Assembly (NCBI GenBank): GCA_022562375.1
Contig: JADFPK010000033.1
Location: 1 to 11,623, forward strand
Origin: Pseudomonadota bacterium
Lineage (GTDB): Bacteria; Pseudomonadota; Alphaproteobacteria; SMXQ01
Direction of reading: 5' to 3'
DNA: 11,623 bases
This document shows, piece after piece, positions 6,251 through 11,623 of this stretch (the first letter of the stretch is position 1; each line of letters begins with the position of its first letter). The notes under the pieces were generated by a model. It was given only the letters and a program-made list of their open reading frames with translations. It was not told the DNA's origin and searched no databases. The translations under genes and the position numbers were made by a program.

Positions 6251-6593
6251 GGCTGTCCCTCCGTACTCCGATGCCAAGCCCGATCCGCCCGGCTCGGCGG
6301 TCCGGACCTCGCATATCGGCTCTGAGTTGGAGCCACAACATACACCCCGTACCATGGTCCGGAATCAAGCGCCCATGGCCGCAATCACGAAATTTTGAAG
6401 CGCGGTTCCGGCTGGCCCGATCGCCATTCGCCGGGCGCCGGCGGCGGGCGCCGTCTTCTTCATCGCCATTGGCCAAACCATGCCAAAGCCGGACGGATTG
6501 GCATAGACTGCGCTCACCCTCCCCGGTGGCGCGCCCGCGTCGCCCCGGGGGACCCGGAACGCAATCGGGCCGATGGAAATAGGAGGCGCGCCA
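6251..6593. other. Divergent intergenic region with duplicated promoter-like block
   Basis: 343 bases separate the start of the exported-protein gene (minus) from that of E1 alpha (plus). It holds the ribosome site of the former, a GC-rich patch with self-complementary GGGCGCC/GGCGCC runs (about 6430-6452), repeat copy 2 (6462-6529) and the AGGAGG ribosome site of E1 alpha (6581-6586). No further gene is visible. Confidence 0.5.
6462..6529 (+). promoter_or_regulatory. 68-bp direct repeat copy 2, probable control region of the E1 genes
   Basis: The second copy of the 5390-5457 repeat. It has the same dyad, ATGCCAA (6480-6486) and TTGGCAT (6498-6504), both arms fully conserved, plus a preceding TTGGCCAA palindrome that copy 1 lacks. 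Downstream of the right arm, TGGCA with GC ten bases after the GG pair (TGGCATAGACTGCGC) has the -24/-12 spacing of a sigma-54 promoter, although the -12 box is not canonical. It sits 65-132 bases before the E1 alpha ATG, a sensible position for a promoter and operator. The dyad suggests a dimeric regulator, but which one is unknown. Confidence 0.5.
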
Positions 6594-7598
6594 ATGGCCA
6601 AGGGCTTATCGCCAACCGAACGCATGGCGCTGTTCGAGCGCATGCTGCTGATCCGCCGCTTCGAGGAGGCGATCATCGATCTCGCCCCGGACCATCCCTA
6701 TATCGGACGCCAGCATCTTTACATCGGCCACGAGGCGGTAGCGGCGCCCGCCGCCGCCGTGCTCGGCGCCAATGATCTCTGCTTCACCACCCATCGCAAC
6801 CACGGCTACATCATCGCCCGCGGCGTGGCGCCGGGCCGGGCGCTGGCCGAGGTGCTGGGACGGGCGGGCGGCACCAACGGCGGGCGCGGCGGGCCGTGGC
6901 ACATCACCGACCGGGATGCCGGCTTCCTCGCCACCTCGGCCATGGTCGGGGGCAGCATCGGCCTCGCCACCGGCGCCGCGCTGGCGCTCAAGCGGGCCGG
7001 CGGCGGCAACATCAGCCTCGCCCATTTCGGCGACGGCGCCCTGGACGAGGGCATCAGCTACGAGGCCCTGAACATCGCCTCCGTCTTCGCCCTGCCGGTG
7101 CTATTTCTGTGCGAGAACAACGCCAAGGAGGGCCAGCGCCCGTCCTCGATGCTGGCGGCCGAGCGCCTGGCCGACGTGCCGGCGGCGCTGGCGATCCCGA
7201 CCACGGTGGTCGACGGGCGCAACGCCGAGGAGGTCCATTCGGCGCTTGCCGACGCCATCGAAGGCATCCGCGCCCGCCCCGGCCCGGTCTTCGTCCAGGC
7301 CGATCTCGAACGCTGGCCCGGCGCCCACGCCGCCAAGCCCGAGTTCACCACCGGCGTCACCGACATCGCCCATGCCTGGGACGCGGACGCCATCGACGGC
7401 GCCCATGCCGGCTGGGTGCGCGATCACGACCCCATCCTTCGTCATGCCCGCGCGCTGCTGGCGGCGGGAGTGGTGGAGCGGGAGAATTTGGCGGAGATCG
7501 ACAGGCGCGTCGCCGGCGAGATCGCCGCCGCCCGCGCCTTCGCCGAGGCCAGCCCCTTCCCGGCGCCCGAGACGGCGCTCGGTCGGGCCTTCGCCTGA
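6594..7598 (+). CDS. Thiamine-diphosphate-dependent dehydrogenase E1 component, alpha subunit
   Basis: A 334-residue cytosolic protein, normal length for E1 alpha of pyruvate, acetoin or branched-chain 2-oxoacid dehydrogenase complexes. E1 decarboxylates the 2-oxo acid (or cleaves acetoin) on thiamine diphosphate and passes the acyl group to E2 lipoate. The cofactor motif is complete: G146-D147-G148 in 'HFGDGALDEG', then 'SYEALNIASVFALPVLFLCENN' ending at N176. Early motifs 'RRFEEAI' and 'THRNHGYIIARGV' fit the acetoin/pyruvate type. ATG 6594 was chosen for AGGAGG 8 bases upstream; the in-frame ATG at 6573 has none. The beta gene follows after 10 bases. No E2 or E3 gene is in the window, so they lie elsewhere. 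The specific substrate cannot be fixed from sequence. Confidence 0.93.
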   Translation: MAKGLSPTERMALFERMLLIRRFEEAIIDLAPDHPYIGRQHLYIGHEAVAAPAAAVLGANDLCFTTHRNHGYIIARGVAPGRALAEVLGRAGGTNGGRGGPWHITDRDAGFLATSAMVGGSIGLATGAALALKRAGGGNISLAHFGDGALDEGISYEALNIASVFALPVLFLCENNAKEGQRPSSMLAAERLADVPAALAIPTTVVDGRNAEEVHSALADAIEGIRARPGPVFVQADLERWPGAHAAKPEFTTGVTDIAHAWDADAIDGAHAGWVRDHDPILRHARALLAAGVVERENLAEIDRRVAGEIAAARAFAEASPFPAPETALGRAFA

Positions 7599-7608
7599 GC
7601 CGACGCCA

Positions 7609-8655
7609 ATGGCGGTCATCACCTACGCCCAGGCCTTCTTCGACGGCATCCATGAGTCGATGGCGAGCGAGCCGCGCATGAGCATCATCGGCCGCTCGAT
7701 CTTCGGCCACGGGCCTTCGCCACGCCGGAGCGGCTCCGGCTCGCCTGGGCGAAGCCTCGCTTCGGCGGAGCCTGGCCGCGCAGGCGGGGCCGGGCGGGAC
7801 TATGAGCGCAGGCTGAACGAGGACTTCGCCGGGCGCATCGTCGACCCGCCGACGGCGGAAGGCGCCGTCGCGGCGCTGGCCATCGGCGCCGCCATGGCGG
7901 GGGAGCGTATCTTCGTCCATTTCGGCACCGCCAGCTTCGCGCTGGAGGCCTGGAACCAGTTGGTCAACGAGGCGGCGGTGGCGCACTACATGTCGAACGG
8001 CCAGGTCTCGGTGCCGGTCACCTTTCACATGTATCACGGCATCCGCGGCGGCGGTTCCGCCCAGCATTCGGCGAGCCCCCAGGCGATGTTCGCCGGGGCC
8101 GCCGGGCTCGAGGTGGTGCTGCCGTCCTCGCCCGCCGACGTCAAGGGCCTGATCCGCACGGCGCTCAAGAGCGACAACCCGACGATCTTCATCAACCACA
8201 CGGCCCTCATGGGGATCGAGGGCGAGGTGCCGGACGGCGAGTCCGACATCCCCTTCGGCCAGGCCGATATCAAGCGCCAGGGCGCGGACGTCACCGCCGT
8301 CGCGATGTCGCGGATGGTGCATCGGACGCTGGAGGCGGCGGAGATCGTCGCGGCGGAAGGCATCGAGACCGAGGTGGTCGATCCGAGGACGGCGGCGCCG
8401 TTGGATACCGATACGATTTGCGCCTCGGTCGCCAAGACCGGCCGGTTGGTGACGGTGGAAGAGGCCATCGGCCCCTGCTCCATCGGCTCCGAGATCGCGG
8501 CGACGGTGGCCGAGCATGCCTTCGGCGCCCTGAAAGCGCCCATCGTCCGCCTCGCCCGGGCGCCCGTCCCGGTGCCCTTCAGCCCGCCGCTGGAGGACGC
8601 CATCACGCCCACCGCCCCGGACATCGCGGCGGCGATCCGGAAGGTTGTGGGTTGA
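7609..8655 (+). CDS. Thiamine-diphosphate-dependent dehydrogenase E1 component, beta subunit, with in-frame repeat insertion
   Basis: A 348-residue partner of the upstream alpha subunit; alpha2beta2 E1 enzymes form the active site between subunits. The start 'MAVITYAQAFFDGIHESMAS' and 'GRIVDPPTAEGA' (E84, the conserved glutamate that activates thiamine diphosphate) are typical, as is 'GGSAQHSASPQAMF' with H153. The transketolase C-terminal domain begins near 225 ('ADVTAVAMSRMVHRTLEAAE'). Odd feature: residues about 37-62 ('SPRRSGSGSP', then 'GRSLASAEPGRAGGAG') interrupt a normally ungapped stretch between 'FGHGP' and 'RDYERRLNEDF'. The DNA there is a palindromic repeat (see separate entry). 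The frame is kept and all catalytic residues remain, so the protein may still work. The ribosome site is weak, and expression probably depends on translation of the alpha gene 10 bases upstream. Confidence 0.92.
   Translation: MAVITYAQAFFDGIHESMASEPRMSIIGRSIFGHGPSPRRSGSGSPGRSLASAEPGRAGGAGRDYERRLNEDFAGRIVDPPTAEGAVAALAIGAAMAGERIFVHFGTASFALEAWNQLVNEAAVAHYMSNGQVSVPVTFHMYHGIRGGGSAQHSASPQAMFAGAAGLEVVLPSSPADVKGLIRTALKSDNPTIFINHTALMGIEGEVPDGESDIPFGQADIKRQGADVTAVAMSRMVHRTLEAAEIVAAEGIETEVVDPRTAAPLDTDTICASVAKTGRLVTVEEAIGPCSIGSEIAATVAEHAFGALKAPIVRLARAPVPVPFSPPLEDAITPTAPDIAAAIRKVVG
7715..7790 (+). repeat. Palindromic repetitive element inserted in the E1 beta coding sequence
   Basis: A dense nest of inverted repeats: CTTCGCC (7715-7721) with GGCGAAG (7748-7754); CCGGAGC (7725-7731) with GCTCCGG (7733-7739); CGAAGC (7750-7755) with GCTTCG (7759-7764); CGCCTG (7742-7747) with CAGGCG (7781-7786). 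About 78 bases appear inserted relative to the family, a multiple of three. Its right part matches 801-818 of this window (GGCCGC-R-CAGGCGGG, one indel, then CCGG), beside the lipoprotein-gene hairpin. This looks like a dispersed palindromic repeat comparable in behaviour to the Rickettsia palindromic elements that insert within genes. That family link is by analogy only. Confidence 0.65.
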
Positions 8656-8656
8656 G

Positions 8657-8672
8657 GGGTGGATCCTCACCC
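8657..8672 (+). terminator. Weak hairpin after the E1 beta stop
   Basis: GGGTG (8657-8661) and CACCC (8668-8672) with a 6-base loop lie 2 bases after the TGA at 8653-8655. The stem is short and no T run follows, so termination here is only a possibility. Beyond it, up to 8834, base composition becomes markedly AT richer and no gene is visible. Confidence 0.2.
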
Positions 8673-8834
8673 TTCCGGTGGTCTGCTAGCGCATCCTGGG
8701 CTACCAATTTAGGCGAATGAGCGCTATACACTTATTACTAGAGTAAGCGTAAAGCAAACCGAAAGGCGATGACGTAGTAGGATCGCGACAATATCAACAT
8801 AATCCCGATCTAGCAGCAAGCTAGACAATATTTT

Positions 8835-8863
8835 TTGACGTGTCGATCACAGATACCTATGGT
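8835..8863 (+). promoter_or_regulatory. Sigma-70-like promoter for the truncated ATPase gene
   Basis: TTGACG (8835-8840), an exact 17-base spacer, then TATGGT (8858-8863), preceded by an AT-rich upstream stretch (CAATATTTTTTGA). It is 58 bases before the ATG at 8922. It is the best promoter match in the window and stands in the low-GC segment. Confidence 0.55.
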
Positions 8864-8886
8864 TTAGTTTTCTGTACATTGGGCCC

Positions 8887-8901
8887 TGTGGGAAGCCCAC
8901 A
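8887..8901 (+). other. Leader hairpin upstream of the ATPase gene
   Basis: TGTGGG (8887-8892) and CCCACA (8896-8901) form a perfect 6-bp stem with the loop AAG, between the candidate promoter and the ATG at 8922. It would fold in the mRNA leader just before the ribosome site AGGAAA (8914-8919). It may affect mRNA stability or translation. No known riboswitch is recognised. Confidence 0.35.
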
Positions 8902-8921
8902 AGGAAACTGATTAGGAAACA

Positions 8922-9776
8922 ATGATGTCGCTTTCATTGCAGGAAGCCATCGATAAGCTGTTCAGCGGCAAGGAATTGAAATGGAGCCATCACCAAGGGC
9001 ACGATGGTGGCAGTGTCCTCCTGGAAACCCCTGGCGCCCGGCGGCTATTTGCTTATCTGCTTTTGCAACCAGCCGAAAAGGTGGTGAATTGTGACGAAGA
9101 GATTTTCCCTGGCCTAATCGACGCTTGGGAGAACGAGGATTACGACCCGTCTGCGGATAAAGCTGAACCAGCCGTTACCACACCCACCAGCGCCTTCCAC
9201 CTCGACCGCATCGAGACCGAGGGTTTCGGAGGGCTGAACCTATTCGGCGGTCCGCCCTTTGTCATGGTGGTTGACTGCGAAAGCTGGTGTCTGGAGGGCC
9301 AGAACGGCTCCGGCAAGACCTCCCTTGCGAGCGCTATTGTTTGGGCACTGACCAGCCGACGTATTCGCGAGCAAGTCGGTCCAATCATCGACAAGGGTTC
9401 GCGCGAACCCGTCTTCGACGACGACAACAACGAAATCGGATTCTGGCCACCACTAGCCGCCTATCCTCCGATCCCGGACGACCTAGAAAAGGACGCACGA
9501 GTGTGGGTACGGCTGACGTTCAGAAATGAATTCGGGAGCGAAGCTATTGCCGAGCGAGAGATCGTCAGCAAGAAGGACGGAAGCATCGAAATCGTGAAGG
9601 AGGAAGTGGACGAACGATTGCGCGCTGGGTCGTGTCGCAAGGTTGGTGGAAAATTGGAGAATTGGCGTAAGCTCCTGATTGTAAAACCTACAGAAAGGCG
9701 GTGTGGAGCCGCCGAAAGGAGCTTACGCCATGGAACATCTTACAGCATCGACGTCGCCACTTCCATATTCCGGTAA
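8922..9776 (+). CDS. SMC/RecF-like P-loop ATPase, N-terminal part, truncated by the IS element
   Basis: Codons 1-235 (to 9626) are native. The frame then runs into the insertion sequence and stops at 9776, adding about 49 foreign residues. Residues 1-85 form an acidic N-terminal domain I do not recognise. From about 93, 'FHLDRIETEGFGGLNLFGG' leads into Walker A 'GQNGSGKTS' (126-134, K132) and 'SAIVWALTSRRIREQ', the pattern of SMC, RecF and Rad50-like ATPases where a beta strand and a loop precede the P-loop. Residues 190-235 ('VWVRLTFRNEF', 'EREIVSKKDGSIEIVKEEVD') resemble the beta-strand lobe before a coiled coil. The Walker B, signature motif and coiled coil are missing. Base composition is lower in GC than the genes to the left. 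Such ATPases are frequent in anti-phage islands, but a defence role is inference. The start ATG-ATG at 8922 follows AGGAAA. Confidence 0.7.
   Translation: MMSLSLQEAIDKLFSGKELKWSHHQGHDGGSVLLETPGARRLFAYLLLQPAEKVVNCDEEIFPGLIDAWENEDYDPSADKAEPAVTTPTSAFHLDRIETEGFGGLNLFGGPPFVMVVDCESWCLEGQNGSGKTSLASAIVWALTSRRIREQVGPIIDKGSREPVFDDDNNEIGFWPPLAAYPPIPDDLEKDARVWVRLTFRNEFGSEAIAEREIVSKKDGSIEIVKEEVDERLRAGSCRKVGGKLENWRKLLIVKPTERRCGAAERSLRHGTSYSIDVATSIFR
9627..9675 (+). repeat. Left terminal inverted repeat of the IS
   Basis: It pairs with 10974-11018. Shared blocks in order are GGTCGTGTC, GTTGGTGGAAA, then GGCGTA and GCTCC, with small gaps and a divergent A/T-rich middle. The outer and GTTGGTGGAAA blocks are exact between the two ends. 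Confidence 0.8.
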
Positions 9777-10953
9777 GGATTGGTTCGATCCTCTGGAGGA
9801 TGCGATCCGCTTTCGCGTCCGTGCCTTCATCGAGGCGCTGGTCGAGGAGGAAGCGCAAGCGGCGCTCGGCGGGCGGGCGCGCTATCAGCGCAACGGCAGG
9901 CCCAAGGGCTATCGCAACGGCCACCGGGAGCGGCGGCTTGTCGGCACCTTCGGGGCGGTAACGGTGTCGCTTCCCCGCGCTCGGTTGTTCGACGAGGGCG
10001 GCCGGGAGAAGGAGTGGAAGAGCCAGACCATCCAGGCCTACAAGCGGCTGACCAAGCGTGCCGAGGCGATCATCGCCAACACCTATCTTGCCGGCGTCAA
10101 CACCAGGCGGGTCCGCCGGGCGCTGGCCGGTCTGTTCGGGGGCAAGGTCGGCAAGGACGCGGTGAGCCGCGCCTGGCGCAAGGTGCAGACCGATTGGGAG
10201 GCTTGGCAGGCGCGGGATTTGTCGGGCGAGGACATCGTCCGGCTGATCCTCGACGGCACCGGAGTCAAGGCGCGGCTCGACAGGCGGGTGATGTCGATCC
10301 CACTGCTGGTGGCGGTCGGGGTGCGCGGCGACGGCCAGAAGGTCCTGCTCGCGGTCAAGAACATGGGCGGCGAGACCGAGGCGGCCTGGCGCTGCGTGTT
10401 GGAGGACCTTCTCGCCCGTGGCCTGAAAGCGCCGGAGTTGGTGATCGTCGACGGCGGCAAGGGGCTGGAGGCGGCGTTGGCCGGCCTGTGGAACGACATT
10501 GCGGTGCAGCGCTGCACGGTGCACAAGGAACGCAACCTGCTGGCCCATGCGCCGAAGGAGCTGCACGACGAGATCAAGGCCGACTATACCGACATGATGT
10601 ACGCCGAGGACGCCGGGGAAGCGCTGAGGAAACGCAAGGCGTTCCTGGCCAAGTGGCGGCTCCGGTGCCAAGGCGTGGCCGACAGCCTGGAGGAGGCCGG
10701 CGACCGGCTGTTCACCTTCCTGCGCTATCCCCCCGGCCAATGGAAGTCCTTGCGGACCACCAACGCCATCGAACGGCTGCACGGGGAATTCAAGCGCCGG
10801 ATCAAGACCCAATGCGCGCTGCCCAACGCGGAAACCGCGGCCATGCTGTTCTGGGCGCTGATGGCGTCGGGGCAGATCACCATGCGCCGCGTCGATGGCT
10901 GGCAAACATTGGACCAGACCCCGGTCGGGCAGCCGCTTGACCTCGCCGCATGA
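9730..10953 (+). CDS. IS256-family transposase (DDE)
   Basis: A 407-residue transposase, full family length. It catalyses cut-out and insertion of the element by a DDE active site: the first D in 'VRLILDGTGVK', the second in 'ELVIVDGGKGLEAAL', and the E in 'TTNAIERLHGEFKRR'. 'CTVHKERNLLAHAP' is the conserved C-x2-H-type stretch of the family between the second D and the E. The N-terminal part ('RYQRNGRPKGYRNGHRERRL') is the usual basic DNA-binding region. ATG 9730 was chosen for AAAGGAG 8 bases upstream; GTG 9703 lies before this site. The stop TGA at 10951 leaves about 65 bases to the right end. There is no frameshift or internal stop, so it may still be active. Confidence 0.97.
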   Translation: MEHLTASTSPLPYSGKDWFDPLEDAIRFRVRAFIEALVEEEAQAALGGRARYQRNGRPKGYRNGHRERRLVGTFGAVTVSLPRARLFDEGGREKEWKSQTIQAYKRLTKRAEAIIANTYLAGVNTRRVRRALAGLFGGKVGKDAVSRAWRKVQTDWEAWQARDLSGEDIVRLILDGTGVKARLDRRVMSIPLLVAVGVRGDGQKVLLAVKNMGGETEAAWRCVLEDLLARGLKAPELVIVDGGKGLEAALAGLWNDIAVQRCTVHKERNLLAHAPKELHDEIKADYTDMMYAEDAGEALRKRKAFLAKWRLRCQGVADSLEEAGDRLFTFLRYPPGQWKSLRTTNAIERLHGEFKRRIKTQCALPNAETAAMLFWALMASGQITMRRVDGWQTLDQTPVGQPLDLAA

Positions 10954-10973
10954 TTGAGTGACCATCGGGATCG

Positions 10974-11018
10974 GGAGCTACGCCGAAAACGAATTTCCAC
11001 CAACTATCGGACACGACC
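10974..11018 (-). repeat. Right terminal inverted repeat of the IS
   Basis: The reverse complement reads GGTCGTGTCCGATAGTTGG at the outer end and matches the left end blocks, including GTTGGTGGAAA and the inner GGCGTA/GCTCC. It follows the transposase stop by 20 bases. Confidence 0.8.
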
Positions 11019-11041
11019 AACGCGCGAAATAAAGCCTGTGT

Positions 11042-11623
11042 ATGACTTGTCGAATTTTCATAGAGAATCCTCCTCCTTTCAAACGGGCCCCCCGCGGAGA
11101 CGGACGCGGGATGGTGGATGTTCCCATCGGGGAGGGAATCGAAACGGCCCGGTTTTACCTCGATTCGGGGCTGCACGGGCTTAATTTCCATCATTCGGAC
11201 CTGGACCCGTATGAAGCCAAGCAAAGGGCGGGCACGGCCCCACCCGACAGATACGATTCGTTCGCCTACGTCGAGCGTTTGAAGGACACGTTGGGTGGCT
11301 TCGGCGGTCTTCTAATCCCGCACCGCGTGGTGGTCTATCAGACACTGGAACAGCAGGAGAACGCATTCCGGCGATTAGCGGAAGCGGGGATCAGCAACGT
11401 CGTGCTCGTCGGCAAGCCGTACACCACACCACCCGAGGGGACCGTGTACCGGTGCGCCGTGGAGGACATGCTCGCCCATCTGGGAAACCGGATGTCGGGT
11501 TTCCATTTGGGCGTCATCGGCATCCATTCGAGGCGGCGGGAGCCGGAGAGGATAGCGCGGAAATTCGAGTCCGCCGGGCGGCGGTTGCGAGTCATGGGGC
11601 AGTTCCTGGACGACGTCAAACCC
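11042..11623 (+). CDS. Methylenetetrahydrofolate-reductase-like TIM-barrel protein, N-terminal part
   Basis: The frame is open from ATG 11042 to the window edge (194 codons). The first strand 'RIFIENPPPFKR' resembles the 'FEFFPPK' start of MetF-type reductases. Later elements also fit: 'ENAFRRLAEAGISNVVLVGK' (compare the loop giving 'GDP' in MetF), 'FHLGVIGIHSRRREPERIAR', and 'RVMGQFLDD', which aligns with the 'ITQ-FFD' strand. MetF-type enzymes bind FAD and interconvert methylene- and methyl-tetrahydrofolate. Here the usual Gly-Asp-Pro is replaced by 'GKPY', so the substrate may differ. An alternative start, ATG 11111 (GGAGACGG upstream), would cut off the first strand. An in-frame TAA at 11030 shows the gene does not read out of the IS. 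The gene starts only 24 bases past the IS end, with no visible promoter of its own. Confidence 0.45.
   Translation, partial: MTCRIFIENPPPFKRAPRGDGRGMVDVPIGEGIETARFYLDSGLHGLNFHHSDLDPYEAKQRAGTAPPDRYDSFAYVERLKDTLGGFGGLLIPHRVVVYQTLEQQENAFRRLAEAGISNVVLVGKPYTTPPEGTVYRCAVEDMLAHLGNRMSGFHLGVIGIHSRRREPERIARKFESAGRRLRVMGQFLDDVKP

Larger units (their letters stand above)
9627..11018 (+). mobile_element. IS256-family insertion sequence, about 1.39 kb
   Basis: Defined by imperfect terminal inverted repeats (left from GGGTCGTGTCG at 9627, right ending CGACACGACC at 11018) around one complete IS256-type transposase gene. The size fits the family. Expected 8-9 bp target duplications are not seen: the flanks TTGCGCGCT (9618-9626) and AACGCGCGA (11019-11027) are not direct repeats. 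The left flank is an ATPase coding sequence, and the right flank does not continue it. The element may therefore have caused a deletion or sit at a recombination point. Exact ends could be off by one or two bases. Confidence 0.88.

Noticed and set aside
5377..6676. Similar peptides 'YANP..FGMVW.MA' in two antisense frames
   Set aside because: They arise from the minus-strand reading of the two 68-bp DNA repeats, not from conserved proteins.
7357..8670. 437-codon minus-strand frame over the E1 genes
   Set aside because: It is a shadow of E1 alpha and beta; its Arg/Ala/Gly-rich translation lacks any family motif.
8670..8705. GGGCTACCA as a tRNA 3' end
   Set aside because: No T-loop GTTCGAATC-like sequence, anticodon stem or acceptor pairing could be found upstream.
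9688..10965. 425-codon minus-strand frame over the transposase
   Set aside because: It is antisense to an intact DDE transposase with all catalytic residues.
9618..11027. GCGCG-containing flanks as an IS target duplication
   Set aside because: TTGCGCGCT and AACGCGCGA share GCGCG only at shifted offsets. They are base-by-base complements without reversal, which has no mechanistic meaning.
10954..11184. 76-codon frame crossing the right IS end
   Set aside because: It mixes IS end and flank sequence, has no ribosome site, and overlaps the better MetF-like frame.

Overview
The window is a high-GC stretch (most genes look close to 70% G+C with G/C-ending codons) typical of an alphaproteobacterium, probably a Rhodospirillales-like or uncultured relative. 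That placement rests on base composition, gene style and alphaproteobacterial-looking promoter boxes, not on a marker gene. Most of it is metabolic accessory DNA. The right end is a lower-GC segment broken by an insertion sequence.

Layout. Bases 1-1098 are on the minus strand: the N-terminal 199 residues of an enolase-superfamily (mandelate racemase/muconate lactonizing type) enzyme that runs off the left edge, preceded by a small lipoprotein. From 1336 on the plus strand lies an amidohydrolase-superfamily metallohydrolase of the dihydroorotase-like 'deacetylase' group. Bases 2485-3110 hold no convincing gene, only a possible frameshifted remnant on the minus strand. Next is a pair, 3111-5373: a two-domain vicinal-oxygen-chelate (extradiol-dioxygenase-like) protein and a fumarylacetoacetate-hydrolase-family protein. 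This combination suggests ring cleavage followed by C-C hydrolysis or isomerisation. The second gene has an apparent one-base frameshift near its start. A convergent minus-strand gene (5570-6250) encodes an exported protein with a methionine-rich tandem repeat. It lies between two copies of a 68-bp promoter-like direct repeat. Bases 6594-8655 encode the alpha and beta subunits of a thiamine-diphosphate 2-oxoacid (or acetoin) dehydrogenase E1. The beta subunit carries an in-frame insertion of a palindromic repeat.

Bases 8656-9626 are visibly lower in GC. They carry a good sigma-70-like promoter and the first 235 codons of an unassigned SMC/RecF-like P-loop ATPase, cut off by an IS256-family element (about 9627-11018, intact DDE transposase). 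No target-site duplication is visible, and the right flank does not continue the ATPase. It begins a different gene, resembling a methylenetetrahydrofolate-reductase TIM barrel, that runs off the right edge. The IS therefore marks a rearrangement junction or an assembly join.

Together, the left 8.6 kb look like a set of small-molecule catabolic modules (racemase/dehydratase type, deacetylase, ring-cleavage dioxygenase, FAH-type hydrolase, 2-oxoacid dehydrogenase). The right part looks like a decayed accessory or possibly defence-related locus. I found no RNA genes and no CRISPR array. The most notable unexplained signals are the palindromic repeat inside the E1 beta gene, the duplicated dyad promoter block, the Met-rich exported protein and the unassigned truncated ATPase.
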